A stretch of 64,000 bases of DNA from Acidovorax sp. (lineage in GTDB: Bacteria; Pseudomonadota; Gammaproteobacteria; Burkholderiales; Burkholderiaceae_C): positions 57,655-121,654 of the forward strand of contig NZ_JADHVT010000001.1 of the NCBI RefSeq assembly GCF_016783915.1, written 5' to 3'. Shown piece after piece: positions 45,365 through 54,401 of the stretch. The translations under genes and the position numbers were made by a program. The notes under the pieces were generated by a model. The model saw only the letters and a program-made list of their open reading frames with translations, ran no database searches and had not been told where the DNA came from. Every line of letters starts with the position of its first letter. Positions within the stretch are counted from its first letter, which is position 1.

Positions 45365-46044
45365 AAATTCTTTGCTTTCAATGTGGCCAGCATGGCTGCA
45401 GCGGCAGCTTGCTCACCCGCCCTGCGTGAACCGCCAATGCCACGCTCGGTCAGGCCCAGTTCGGGAATATCGCACTCGACGTCGAAGGTCTGGCGGTGGG
45501 CCGCACCCACCGTCGCCACCACTTTGTACTGCGGCAGCTTCATTTTGCGACCCTGGAGCCACTCCTGCAACGCGGTTTTGGCGTCCTTGGACGCAGCCTG
45601 CATCTGCGGGTTGATCTCCACACCCTGAAAAAGGCGGTGCACCAGCGCTTCTGCGCTGGCGTAGCCAGCATCCAGATACACCGCCCCAATCAGGGCCTCC
45701 AACGCGTCCGCCAGTATGGAAGGACGCTGCTGCCCCCCCGACTTGGCTTCACCCTCGCCCAGACGCAACACTTCGGACACTTTGAGCCGCAGGGCCAGCT
45801 GGTGAAGGGTGTCCTGCTTGACCAGGTTGGCACGCACCCGCGAAAGATCGCCTTCTGGCAATTCTGACAATCGCTGGTACAGCAGGCTGGCCACCGCCAG
45901 GTTCAAAACGGAGTCGCCCAGGAATTCAAGCCGCTCGTTGTGGTCCGCTGAGAAACTGCGGTGCGTGGTGGCACGCTGGAGCAGCGAAGGATCGGCAAAC
46001 ACATGCTGCAGGCGGCCCTGCAGCGCTAAAAGACCGGGCTGCAC
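45361..46044 (-). CDS. rnc: Ribonuclease III
   Basis: RNase III (227 residues) cleaves double-stranded RNA in rRNA and mRNA processing. [17 protein letters not shown] is the signature motif with acidic residues E40 and D44. [18 protein letters not shown] holds the second acidic site, and the dsRNA-binding domain occupies about 150-225. GTG start directly after the DUF4845 gene stop. Confidence 0.96.
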   Translation of the reverse strand: MQPGLLALQGRLQHVFADPSLLQRATTHRSFSADHNERLEFLGDSVLNLAVASLLYQRLSELPEGDLSRVRANLVKQDTLHQLALRLKVSEVLRLGEGEAKSGGQQRPSILADALEALIGAVYLDAGYASAEALVHRLFQGVEINPQMQAASKDAKTALQEWLQGRKMKLPQYKVVATVGAAHRQTFDVECDIPELGLTERGIGGSRRAGEQAAAAAMLATLKAKNL

Positions 46045-46407
46045 CTAGTTGGTCTGCGCTTCAAAGCGGTAGACCAGATAAGCTGGACCCGCCAGAGCAA
46101 TCTCGCGCGAGTATTTGAACGACACCACCACCTTGTCGCCACGCTTTGTCACCTCAAGGTCAGACCCCTTGATGGACTTGATGTCATCAATGGCCGCAGC
46201 ACGATCAAACGCTGCGCGCACCCCGGGCACCGTACTCTCCACCTTGGCCTTCTCAATGGCCTTCTTCGCAGATACGTACTCCAGAAAGATCGGCACCGAC
46301 TGTCCGCCAATGGCAAACGCGGCTACAGCCATCACCCCCACAAAAATCAACCCGAAAAACGACAGCCCGCGTTGGCTTGAGCGGCTTGCAGTGCGATATG
46401 TCTTCAT
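46045..46407 (-). CDS. DUF4845 membrane-anchored protein
   Basis: 120 residues: one N-terminal transmembrane segment preceded by a pilin-like RGLSFFGLIFVGVMAV, then a small soluble domain (VPGVRAAFDRAAAIDDIKSIKGSDLEVTKRGD). This DUF4845 family is usually encoded between lepB and rnc in Betaproteobacteria, as here. Function unknown. ATG 46407 has a GAGGGGG ribosome site. Confidence 0.87.
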   Translation of the reverse strand: MKTYRTASRSSQRGLSFFGLIFVGVMAVAAFAIGGQSVPIFLEYVSAKKAIEKAKVESTVPGVRAAFDRAAAIDDIKSIKGSDLEVTKRGDKVVVSFKYSREIALAGPAYLVYRFEAQTN

Positions 46408-46444
46408 CAATCACCCCCTCAATGTAATTTGCAATCGCCCGCAC

Positions 46445-47419
46445 TCAATGGAACGGGCCGATACGCTTGAGATTACCGAAATTCATCCAGACAAAAAAGG
46501 CCTTGCCCACGATGTTGCCCTCCGGCACAAACCCCCAGTAACGGGAATCCAGCGAGTTGTCGCGGTTGTCGCCCATCATGAAGTAGTGCCCGTCCGGCAC
46601 CTTGCAAGTGACACCTTCCACACTGTAGCGGCAGTTTTCGCGATAGGCAAAATTGCTGGCCCCTTGCACGAAGGCAGGCACATCAGGGTTGTTCAACAGC
46701 CGGTGCGGCTGGTCTCCCAGCTGCTCTTCAAATTGCTTGAAATACCGCATCGAGTCTTCTTCAAAGAAGTCTGGCAATGCCTTGGTGTCAACAGCTTTAC
46801 CGTTGATGGTGAGGCGCTTGTTGATATAGGCCACCTCATCGCCCGGCACCCCCACCACACGCTTGATGTAGTCCATGCTGGGCTGCGGTGGATAGCGGAA
46901 TACCAGAACATCGCCGCGCACTGGCCTGGTGCCCTCGGTCAAGCGCGTGTTGATGACAGGCAACCGAATGCCATAAGTGAATTTGTTCACCAAAATCAGG
47001 TCGCCCACGAGCAGGGTTGGGATCATGGAGCCCGATGGAATCTTGAAGGGCTCGAAAAGAAACGAGCGCAAGAAGAACACAGCCGCGATCACCGGGAACA
47101 GCCCAGCCGTCCAGTCCAACCACCAAGGTTGCATGAGAATGCGGCCCTTGGCTTCCTGTACATCTACATCCACCTTCTGGATGCCCATGCGGTCCAGCTC
47201 TGCACGCCGCTCGGTGGCAGCATCCTCGATGGCCTGCGCTGCTTGGCGCCGCCGGGGCAGAAAATATATGCGCTCTGCCAGCCAGTAGACACCGGTGACA
47301 ACCGTCGCCAGAAACAGGAGCAGCGCAAAGTTGCCCTCGATAGCGCCGGTATACCAGGCACCGATGTAGCCGACGAAGGCCGCCAGTACCAGCGACGTCA
47401 AAATTTGCATGAATTGCAT
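46445..47419 (-). CDS. lepB: Signal peptidase I
   Basis: LepB (324 residues) removes signal peptides on the periplasmic face. Two N-terminal transmembrane helices, catalytic S131 in PSGSMIPTLLVGD and K186 in DYIKRVVGVPGD, then the box E motif GDNRDNSLDSRYWG. The start codon overlaps the lepA stop (TGATG), the classic lepA-lepB coupling. Confidence 0.96.
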   Translation of the reverse strand: MQFMQILTSLVLAAFVGYIGAWYTGAIEGNFALLLFLATVVTGVYWLAERIYFLPRRRQAAQAIEDAATERRAELDRMGIQKVDVDVQEAKGRILMQPWWLDWTAGLFPVIAAVFFLRSFLFEPFKIPSGSMIPTLLVGDLILVNKFTYGIRLPVINTRLTEGTRPVRGDVLVFRYPPQPSMDYIKRVVGVPGDEVAYINKRLTINGKAVDTKALPDFFEEDSMRYFKQFEEQLGDQPHRLLNNPDVPAFVQGASNFAYRENCRYSVEGVTCKVPDGHYFMMGDNRDNSLDSRYWGFVPEGNIVGKAFFVWMNFGNLKRIGPFH

Positions 47420-49227
47420 CAGTCTTCCACCTGCAAAATGGCCAGGAACGCCTCTTGAGGCACCTCGACCGATCCGATCTGCTTCATGCGCTTTTTGCCT
47501 GCTTTCTGCTTCTCAAGAAGCTTGCGTTTGCGGGTGATGTCGCCCCCATAACATTTGGCCAACACGTTCTTGCGCAATGCCTTGATGGTCTCGCGCGCAA
47601 TGATGTTGGCCCCGATGGCCGCCTGTATGGCCACGTCGTACATCTGACGGCTGATGATCTCGCGCATCTTGGCGACCACCGCGCGGCCGCGGTACTGCGA
47701 CTGCGAGCGGTGCACGATGATGGACAAGGCATCCACCTTTTCGCCGTTGAGCAGGATATCGACCTTCACCACATCGGAGGCACGGTACTCCTTGAACTCA
47801 TAGTCCATGGAGGCATAGCCACGCGAGACCGATTTGAGCTTGTCGAAGAAGTCGAGCACGATTTCGCCGAGTGGCATTTCGTAAGTGAGCATCACTTGGC
47901 GACCGTGATATGCCATATTCATTTGCACACCACGCTTCTGGTTGGCAAGCGTCATCACCGGGCCCACATAGTCCTGCGGCATGTACAGATGGACCGTCAC
48001 GATGGGCTCGCGGATTTCCTCCAGGCGCCCCTGGTCAGGCATCTTGGAAGGGTTCTCGACCATGATCACTTCTCCGTCGGCCTTGACCACCTCATAAACC
48101 ACACTGGGGGCGGTCGTGATGAGGTCCTGGTCGAATTCGCGCTCCAGTCGCTCTTGCACGATCTCCATGTGCAACAGTCCGAGGAAACCACAGCGGAAAC
48201 CAAATCCCAGCGCCTGACTCACCTCGGGCTCGTAGTGCAGTGAGGCGTCGTTGAGCTTGAGTTTCTCTAGCGCGTCGCGCAACGAGTCGTACTCGCTGGC
48301 TTCGGTGGGGTAAAGACCTGCAAACACCTGGGGCTGGATTTCCTTGAAACCCGGCAGCGCTTCAGTTGCGGGCCCTGCATTGTTGGGGAGCTTCTTTTCA
48401 AGCGTGATGGTGTCGCCTACCTTGGCGGCCTGCAACTCCTTGATACCAGCAATGATGTAGCCCACCTGCCCCGCATCGAGGGAATTTCGCGGTTCGTTGG
48501 CGGGCGTGAACACCCCCAGGTTGTCGGCGTTGTACACCGCGCCCGTGGCCATCATCTTGATGCGCTCGCCCTTGAGCAAGCGGCCATCGACCACACGCAC
48601 CAGCATGACCACGCCCACATAGCTATCGAACCAACTGTCGATGATCATCGCGCGCAGTGGCCCATCGGCATTGCCACGTGGTGCGGGCACCTTGGCAACA
48701 ATCGCTTCCAGAATCTCATCGATACCCATACCGGTCTTGGCAGAGCAAGGGATCGCGTCGGTGGCATCAATGCCGATCACATCTTCGATTTCGGCCTTGG
48801 CGTTGTCTGGATCGGCGTTGGGCAGATCCATCTTGTTGAGCACCGGCACCACTTCTACACCCAGGTCCAGAGCGGTGTAGCAGTTGGCCACAGTCTGCGC
48901 TTCTACCCCTTGCGATGCGTCCACCACCAACAGCGCACCCTCACATGCAGACAACGAACGACTCACCTCATACGAGAAGTCCACATGCCCTGGCGTGTCG
49001 ATCAAGTTGAGGTTGTAGACCTGCCCATCCTGGGCCTTGTACTGCAGCGCAGCGGTCTGCGCCTTGATGGTTATCCCACGCTCTTTTTCGATATCCATCG
49101 AGTCCAGAACCTGGGCCTCCATCTCACGATCAGCAAGACCTCCGCACCGCTGAATCAAGCGGTCGGCAAGCGTCGACTTGCCATGGTCGATGTGCGCAAT
49201 GATGGAAAAATTTCTGATGTGATTCAT
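47419..49227 (-). CDS. lepA: Elongation factor 4 (LepA)
   Basis: LepA (602 residues) is a ribosome-bound translational GTPase. [14 protein letters not shown] (G1), [12 protein letters not shown] (G3), [11 protein letters not shown] (G4), EF-G-like domains II, III and V, and the LepA-specific C-terminal domain ending in [21 protein letters not shown]. The ATG at 49227 follows a TTG (49230). A strong terminator-like hairpin lies 45 bases upstream, so entry into lepA needs a promoter or read-through in that region. Confidence 0.97.
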   Translation of the reverse strand: MNHIRNFSIIAHIDHGKSTLADRLIQRCGGLADREMEAQVLDSMDIEKERGITIKAQTAALQYKAQDGQVYNLNLIDTPGHVDFSYEVSRSLSACEGALLVVDASQGVEAQTVANCYTALDLGVEVVPVLNKMDLPNADPDNAKAEIEDVIGIDATDAIPCSAKTGMGIDEILEAIVAKVPAPRGNADGPLRAMIIDSWFDSYVGVVMLVRVVDGRLLKGERIKMMATGAVYNADNLGVFTPANEPRNSLDAGQVGYIIAGIKELQAAKVGDTITLEKKLPNNAGPATEALPGFKEIQPQVFAGLYPTEASEYDSLRDALEKLKLNDASLHYEPEVSQALGFGFRCGFLGLLHMEIVQERLEREFDQDLITTAPSVVYEVVKADGEVIMVENPSKMPDQGRLEEIREPIVTVHLYMPQDYVGPVMTLANQKRGVQMNMAYHGRQVMLTYEMPLGEIVLDFFDKLKSVSRGYASMDYEFKEYRASDVVKVDILLNGEKVDALSIIVHRSQSQYRGRAVVAKMREIISRQMYDVAIQAAIGANIIARETIKALRKNVLAKCYGGDITRKRKLLEKQKAGKKRMKQIGSVEVPQEAFLAILQVED

Positions 49228-49270
49228 CAACGGAAAGCGTCAAGTGATTGAATTAAAACAGCGCGCACAA

Positions 49271-49303
49271 GAAAAAAGGGCGCGTCGAGTGGCGACGCGC
49301 CCT
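49271..49303 (-). terminator. Intrinsic terminator just upstream of lepA
   Basis: On the minus strand AGGGCGCGTCG and CGACGCGCCCT form an 11-base stem with a 5-base loop, followed by TTTTTT. It sits 44 bases before the lepA start and about 290 bases beyond the degP terminator. It therefore terminates either read-through or a short transcript from within the gap. Confidence 0.85.
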
Positions 49304-49418
49304 GAACCAACAATCATTGGCAACTGCGATAGTTGGAGCTTCATTGTAGGCAAAAAGGCCGCCTGAAAAAGCCCGCCCCTCGGTATCCGAGGGAAGTTGC
49401 CAGGGTGCAACAGGAATT

Positions 49419-49486
49419 TTATACACAGTTTATGCACAGTCTGCACAGGAACAACGCTGGACAACTTGTGGGTGAGCTGTGGATCA
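49419..49486. repeat. Cluster of DnaA-box-like sites
   Basis: TTATACACA (49419-49427) fits the DnaA box consensus. TTATGCACA (49430-49438) follows 11 bases later as part of a tandem 11-mer. A third, one-mismatch box TGTGGATCA lies on the opposite strand at 49478-49486. No dnaA or AT-rich unwinding element is adjacent, so an oriC is unlikely. Confidence 0.45.
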
Positions 49487-49595
49487 ACTGTGCATTGCAC
49501 AAAAACATCCCACATCGTGAACAGAGCGCCAGTCGATATGCAGATAAGCGTTGAACGCAAGTCTCTATTCTATCGAAACTGGTTGATGGATCTCT

Positions 49596-49616
49596 AAAAA
49601 GTTAGCAAAAGCTAAC
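49596..49616 (-). terminator. Rho-independent terminator after degP
   Basis: Minus-strand GTTAGC-TTTT-GCTAAC followed by TTTTT, about 125 bases after the degP stop. The stem is only 6 bases, so strength may be moderate. Confidence 0.65.
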
Positions 49617-49738
49617 ATCTAGACAGATCCGGACGCTGCAAACTGCCCATCGAAAAAATCGTCACCTGCCGCAATGGCCCCCTCACGAAGTAGGGAATCG
49701 CCCCGTGCGGGGCCATCCCCTCTGGGTCTCATGGCGCA

Positions 49739-51208
49739 TCACCTGCCGGGGCGAATCAGCGCGTACTGCGCCCATTCACCGCGGCGATACAGCACGTTGA
49801 TGGACTTGCTCTTGTCAGCCTTGGACAACACGGACTCAAACTCCTTCACGCCCGCCACTTCGGTGTTGGCGACCGACAGGATGATGTCCCCCTCGCGGAG
49901 GCCAGCGCGTGCTGCCGCGTCCGTGGCGGTAGCTACTACCACACCGCCCTTGAGCTTGAGTTCTTTCTTCTGTGCATCCGTCAGGTCCGTCACTGACAAC
50001 CCGATCTGCTGCGCAGCGGCAGAGGCCTTGGGCTTCTCCTCGCGCTCGGTCACTTTGGTGGCAGGCTTGTCAGGCTCAATCTCCGCGATGGTGATGGCCA
50101 GATCACGGGACGCACCGCGACGGAACACCGTCACCGAACTACGGTTGCCTGGTTTGGTGTTGCCGACCAAGCGTGGCAAGTCTGCCACCTTCTCGATGGG
50201 CTTGCCATCGAAGCGCGTGATGATGTCACCCGCCTCCACTCCAGCTTTGTCGGCAGGTGATCCTGCTTCCACACCAGTCACCAGAGCACCTTGCGCCTTG
50301 CCCAGCCCAATCGACTCAGCAACATCCTTGGTGACTTGCCCGATCTGCACACCGATGCGGCCACGCGTCACACGGCCCGAAGCGCGCAGCTGCTCACTCA
50401 CGCGGATGGCTTCGTCCATGGGAATGGCGAACGAGATACCCATAAACCCGCCCGAACGGGAATAGATCTGGCTGTTGATACCCACCACCTCACCACGCAT
50501 GTTGATGAGTGGCCCGCCAGAATTTCCGGGGTTGATGGCAACATCTGTCTGGATGAAGGGAAGGTAATCACCCGTATCGCGCTGCTTGGCACTGACGATG
50601 CCCGCAGTGACCGTGTTTTCCAGCCCAAAGGGCGAGCCAATCGCCATCACCCACTCACCCACTCGAAGGCGACTCACATCCCCCACTTTCACAGCAGGCA
50701 GTCCAGATGCCTCAATTTTCACAACGGCAACATCGGTGCGCTTGTCTGCGCCCACGATGCGCGCCTTGAACTCGCGCTTGTCGGTCAAGGTCACGATGAC
50801 CTCATCAGCGCCGTCAACCACATGCGCGTTGGTCATCACAAACCCGTCAGAGGTCAAGATGAACCCCGAGCCCACGCCGCGCGGCTGAGCCTCTTCTTCC
50901 TGCTGAGGCCGCTGGGGCCTCTGCTGACGAGGAACATTGGGGATAGGCACCCCAAACCGGCGAAAGAATTCCAGCATCTCTTCGTCCATGCCATTGGCAT
51001 TGGCCCGACTGGACGCTTTCTCCACGGTGCGGATATTGACCACTGAAGGCCCCACCTGATCCACCAGATCGGTGAAATCAGGCAAGCCGCGAACCAGCGG
51101 GGCGGGTTGTGCCAACGCCGCATGGGGCGCTACCGAGACTGTGGCCAGACCACCCATCAGGCATGCCACTGCCAACGAACGCAACATACTTCCATCAAAC
51201 TTCGGCAT
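49739..51208 (-). CDS. degP: Periplasmic serine endoprotease, DegP/MucD type
   Basis: 489 residues: signal peptide (cleavage near ALAQPA), trypsin-like domain with triad H129 (TNAHVV), D159 (RTDVAVV) and S230 (NPGNSGGP), and two PDZ domains (about 280-370 and 395-480). It degrades misfolded envelope proteins. It closes the rpoE-rseA-rseB-degP operon, the arrangement called mucD in Pseudomonas. A Gln/Glu/Pro-rich loop (RQQRPQRPQQEEEAQ) lies in the LA-loop region. Confidence 0.96.
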   Translation of the reverse strand: MPKFDGSMLRSLAVACLMGGLATVSVAPHAALAQPAPLVRGLPDFTDLVDQVGPSVVNIRTVEKASSRANANGMDEEMLEFFRRFGVPIPNVPRQQRPQRPQQEEEAQPRGVGSGFILTSDGFVMTNAHVVDGADEVIVTLTDKREFKARIVGADKRTDVAVVKIEASGLPAVKVGDVSRLRVGEWVMAIGSPFGLENTVTAGIVSAKQRDTGDYLPFIQTDVAINPGNSGGPLINMRGEVVGINSQIYSRSGGFMGISFAIPMDEAIRVSEQLRASGRVTRGRIGVQIGQVTKDVAESIGLGKAQGALVTGVEAGSPADKAGVEAGDIITRFDGKPIEKVADLPRLVGNTKPGNRSSVTVFRRGASRDLAITIAEIEPDKPATKVTEREEKPKASAAAQQIGLSVTDLTDAQKKELKLKGGVVVATATDAAARAGLREGDIILSVANTEVAGVKEFESVLSKADKSKSINVLYRRGEWAQYALIRPGR

Positions 51209-51366
51209 CTTCGACCTTTCTTGATTCTTGGCGAATGCTGTTCACGAATTGTGTGAGACTGTGAAGAGTGTGAGGCCAAATGGTTCCGTGCATGTGTGGC
51301 GCCCTCCATGCCCACACAGCCAGGCACGCCCCCATGCGATATGCCTGGCAGACCGCCCTGCGTCTG

Positions 51367-52428
51367 TCAACGCAGGCGTTCCAGCTGACCTACAAAAAGG
51401 CGAAGTGTCTGCAGGGGTACCTCTCCCACTGCGGTCAACCACATGTCTGACGGCCCACGCTGGGCCACCAACTGTGTGGCGCCCATGCTGGACACCTGGG
51501 GCTGAGTGGGGTGGCGCTGGGGATCGAAGGGCTCCAAAAACAACGATACCGAGGCCAGCCCATCGGAGTAAAGACACTGCAAGACACTGGAGGCATCTGG
51601 CGCGTCAGACACCGCCCTTCGGTGACAACTGACAGGCACAAACCCCGCTACGGGCTGGCGCAAGGCCCAACCTTCGGCCTTGGCTGTGGTCTTGACCACC
51701 GAGGGTGCTACCACCTTGTAACCCGAAGTAGCGTCCATCAGACGCGACAGCTGATCGACCTTCACTGGCGCATTGAGATCCAGCTCGGAGAAAGCCGCTT
51801 GCTCCAAGACCCGACCATCAGCCGCCAGCGTCTGCAGCTTCACCACCAGCCCGGTTTCGCGCTCGCTCCAGAGCCGGTAACCGAAGCGCAGGGTGTCTGA
51901 AGGCTGGAACCAGACCACATCCGACACGAAGCCAGCCACCCGCTCCTGCCCCAGCAGGCGGGGCGTGTAAAACTGGGCGATCGATGTGCCACTGACCACA
52001 GGTACACGTGGAAACAGCCCGGATGCATCGCGACGGTCTGACCGCACAACACGCGCCTGGTGCAGGAAGGTACGAACCTCGTCATTGCGGCGATAGACCG
52101 TGCGCGGTGTGCCACTGAGCGACTCGACCCGCTCCAGTTGTTGCTGGCCTTCGCATGCATGCCAGATGCGCGAACTGGACATGGCCCCGTTGGCCGACAA
52201 CACCACAAAGGTCCCGGCATAGGTTCGGCTGCAGGGTGCGCTGTGCATGCGCTCGATCCACTGCGCCATACCGCGCTCGGCCACTGCGCTGTTAGTTGAA
52301 TCGGAGGACGAGGCAGGAGCCCCCGCCGCAGACGCCGCGCACAATCCGCACAGTGCGGCAGCTATCAGCGAGCCAAACCATCGAACCCAGTGAATTCCAA
52401 AAACCTTCGCTGCTCCAGAGAGGTTCAT
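51367..52428 (-). CDS. rseB: Sigma-E regulatory protein RseB/MucB
   Basis: 353 residues, exported (hydrophobic segment at about 17-37). The MucB/RseB N-terminal lipid-sensing domain (YAGTFVVLSANGAMSSSRIWHACEGQQQLERVESLSG) and C-terminal domain (LRQPVAGFVPVSC to MWLTAVGEVPLQTLRLFVGQL) are both present. RseB binds the periplasmic part of RseA and blocks its cleavage. ATG 52428 is preceded by an in-frame GTG. 158 bases separate it from degP. Confidence 0.92.
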   Translation of the reverse strand: MNLSGAAKVFGIHWVRWFGSLIAAALCGLCAASAAGAPASSSDSTNSAVAERGMAQWIERMHSAPCSRTYAGTFVVLSANGAMSSSRIWHACEGQQQLERVESLSGTPRTVYRRNDEVRTFLHQARVVRSDRRDASGLFPRVPVVSGTSIAQFYTPRLLGQERVAGFVSDVVWFQPSDTLRFGYRLWSERETGLVVKLQTLAADGRVLEQAAFSELDLNAPVKVDQLSRLMDATSGYKVVAPSVVKTTAKAEGWALRQPVAGFVPVSCHRRAVSDAPDASSVLQCLYSDGLASVSLFLEPFDPQRHPTQPQVSSMGATQLVAQRGPSDMWLTAVGEVPLQTLRLFVGQLERLR

Positions 52429-52464
52429 CACACGATCTCAGCGCTAGAAATTGCCGTCCACACT

Positions 52465-53115
52465 TCAGCGGCCAGGGGTCTCAAAAGTAGCGTTGCGCAA
52501 AAAGCCAGCAGGCATCTGCAAGGCCGATGTGCTGCCAAACTGCTTATGGGCTGCCAGCAACTCATCCAATCGAGGGTCCCGGATCATCACCTGCTGGCCG
52601 TCCGCATCGGTAACGGCCACGACAGGCGCGCCTTGCGCTACCGAACGCTCAGGGGAAGCAACAGCCAGCTGAGCACCCGCCACGCCTGCACCCTGCAGTT
52701 GGGAGAACGAGGTCCAGCCAATGGCTGCCACTGCAGCCAGCGACGCAAAACCCGCAACCATCTTCCAACGGAATACCGAAGCGTTGGCTGCTACAGGCAG
52801 GTGGACCGCTACGTTGCCCAACTGCGCGGGAACATGGGGACGCTGCGGCAGCGCCTCCTTGGCAAGCTCTTCGCGCAAGCGGGACAGAAACACCGGATTT
52901 GCTGGGCGCGCCAAGTCAGAAGAGCGCAACACATCACCGACGAGGTGATAAACCTCCCATGTGCAGCGGCCTTCGTCTTCCGACGCCCAAGCCAGTGCTT
53001 CGGCAAACTCATCGCCATTCAGTTGACCATCCGCCAGCGCCGATAGCTGCTCATCCCGCCCCCCGGGCAAGCTGACACCCGCCGAAGCGGTGATACCTGT
53101 TTGTGCCTTGTTCAT
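52465..53115 (-). CDS. rseA: Anti-sigma-E factor RseA
   Basis: 216 residues: cytoplasmic N-terminal sigma-binding domain (EQLSALADGQLNGDEFAEALAW), one transmembrane helix (about 117-136, MVAGFASLAAVAAIGWTSF), and a short periplasmic tail. It holds RpoE at the membrane until regulated proteolysis. Starts 9 bases after rpoE. Confidence 0.92.
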   Translation of the reverse strand: MNKAQTGITASAGVSLPGGRDEQLSALADGQLNGDEFAEALAWASEDEGRCTWEVYHLVGDVLRSSDLARPANPVFLSRLREELAKEALPQRPHVPAQLGNVAVHLPVAANASVFRWKMVAGFASLAAVAAIGWTSFSQLQGAGVAGAQLAVASPERSVAQGAPVVAVTDADGQQVMIRDPRLDELLAAHKQFGSTSALQMPAGFLRNATFETPGR

Positions 53116-53124
53116 TCGATCACC

Positions 53125-53751
53125 TCACCACCGTTTGCCCGACTGGTTTTCGAGCAAGGGACGCACTTTGGCCGAAATGGCTTCACGCGCCCGAAAAATT
53201 CGAGACCTCACCGTACCGATGGGGCACCCCATCGCGGTGGCAATTTCTTCGTAACTGAGCCCTTCGATCTCTCGCAGCGTGACAGCTTGGCGCAGATCAT
53301 CGGGCAAAGCCTCCATGGCTGCATTCACGACCTGGGCGATTTCCTGGGCCGCAAGAACAGTTTCGGGGGTTTCGTCGCTGGTTAGTTCGTGTCCAAGGCG
53401 GGAAGTTTCATCTTCATCCTCGGAGCCCCGGAAGGCATTTTCGGAAATGACCGGGTTGCGCTTCATGTCCATCAGCGCCTTCTTGGCTGTGTTGACAGCA
53501 ATCCGGTACAGCCAGGTGTAGAACTGGGCGTCGCCGCGAAACTGATGCAGCGCCCGGTAGGCGCGAATGAAGGTTTCCTGGGCAATGTCCTGAACCAGGT
53601 CCGTGTCGCGCACCATGCGCCCGATCAGTCGTTCGATGCGGCGTTGGTACTTGATGACCAGCAATTCATAGGCGCGCTGGTCGCCCGCTACCGTGCGCTC
53701 CACCAATTGGAGGTCGCTGTCTTCGGAGGGGGAAGGCGGAATTACAGTCAT
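53125..53751 (-). CDS. rpoE: RNA polymerase sigma-E factor
   Basis: 208-residue ECF sigma factor. Region 2 has RAYELLVIKYQRRIERLIGRMVRDTDLVQDIAQETFIRAYRALHQFRGDAQFYTWLYRIAVNTAK. Region 4 has LPDDLRQAVTLREIEGLSYEEIATAMGCPIGTVRSRIFRARE. Followed by its anti-sigma gene; drives the envelope-stress response. I found no clear sigma-E promoter upstream within this operon. Confidence 0.97.
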   Translation of the reverse strand: MTVIPPSPSEDSDLQLVERTVAGDQRAYELLVIKYQRRIERLIGRMVRDTDLVQDIAQETFIRAYRALHQFRGDAQFYTWLYRIAVNTAKKALMDMKRNPVISENAFRGSEDEDETSRLGHELTSDETPETVLAAQEIAQVVNAAMEALPDDLRQAVTLREIEGLSYEEIATAMGCPIGTVRSRIFRAREAISAKVRPLLENQSGKRW

Positions 53752-53757
53752 GGATAC

Positions 53758-54267
53758 TCAGGATTCACGCCCTACGGCAGCTTGCCGGGCGGTTTCGTCA
53801 GCGTTGTCAGCGCCCGATCTGGCGCGCGAATATACCGCACGGCGCAAGTCCATCCAGCGCTCTGGCTGGCTGGAACGCTCCATCCACAACCACAGCGGCG
53901 GATGTCCGACGAGCAAGATGCGCACCCACAGATGCGCCTGCAGATCCAGAAGCACCTCCGGGGGCGCCGAAAGCGTCAGCGGCACACTGGTGGGCGGCGC
54001 CACTCGGTTCAGCGTCCAGGCTTGGCCGTCGAACTGCAAAACTCCACGGGCTTGGCTCCACCAAAAGTGCATGGCAGCCGCCATCGCTGGCAGCCAGAAG
54101 CACAGGGCCACTGCGATAGACAGATGCGCAGCACGGCTCCCCCAAGCGATCCAGGCAACCAAAACGGAACCACCAGCAAGCACCCAGGCAGCCAACAGCA
54201 CACCCAGCGCCCGACTGCGACACAACGGATATTGGACAGATGGAGGTCGTCTCGAACGCCGCGTCAC
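53758..54267 (-). CDS. YgfX-like membrane protein ahead of rpoE
   Basis: 169 residues: basic N-terminus, two transmembrane helices (ALGVLLAAWVLAGGSVLVAWI and LSIAVALCFWLPAMAAAM), then a cytoplasmic beta-rich domain with a Trp-rich core (WVRILLVGHPPLWLWMERSSQPERWMDLRRAVYSRAR). This matches the layout of YgfX/CptA-type proteins by pattern only. The GTG at 54267 has a strong GGGAG ribosome site; the frame opens at TTG 54303. Six bases before rpoE, so it probably belongs to the sigma-E operon. Confidence 0.7.
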   Translation of the reverse strand: MTRRSRRPPSVQYPLCRSRALGVLLAAWVLAGGSVLVAWIAWGSRAAHLSIAVALCFWLPAMAAAMHFWWSQARGVLQFDGQAWTLNRVAPPTSVPLTLSAPPEVLLDLQAHLWVRILLVGHPPLWLWMERSSQPERWMDLRRAVYSRARSGADNADETARQAAVGRES

Positions 54268-54401
54268 AAGACAGCTCCCTTCGACGGGCCGATCAAACGC
54301 CAACTCGGTGACAGACCGACACTACAGTCAATGACACATCGCCCGCAGGCCCACGTGCGATACGTATTGCCACCGGATCCGAGATTGGTATATGCGCGCA
54401 A

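Larger units (their letters stand above)
49228..49738. other. Non-coding region between degP and lepA
   Basis: About 510 bases without a convincing gene. In transcription order on the minus strand it holds a GCCCCG/CGGGGC hairpin (49700-49713) and a degP terminator (49596-49616). An AT-rich stretch with DnaA-box-like repeats (49419-49486) and a CCCTCGG/CCGAGGG hairpin (about 49377-49393) come next. A -10-like TACAAT (complement of 49343-49348) and a strong terminator (49271-49303) lie closest to lepA. A small RNA or an attenuated lepA leader is possible. Confidence 0.6.

Noticed and set aside
46115..47458. 447-codon plus-strand frame opposite lepB
   Set aside because: Antisense shadow of lepB, whose catalytic residues are all present on the minus strand.
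49419..49486. Chromosomal replication origin
   Set aside because: Only two good DnaA boxes, no dnaA/dnaN/gyrB or rpmH nearby and no extended AT-rich unwinding region.
51241..51300. Possible sigma-E promoter upstream of degP (GGAACC followed by GTCTCA on the minus strand)
   Set aside because: The spacing is about 5 bases too long for a sigma-E promoter and both elements have mismatches.
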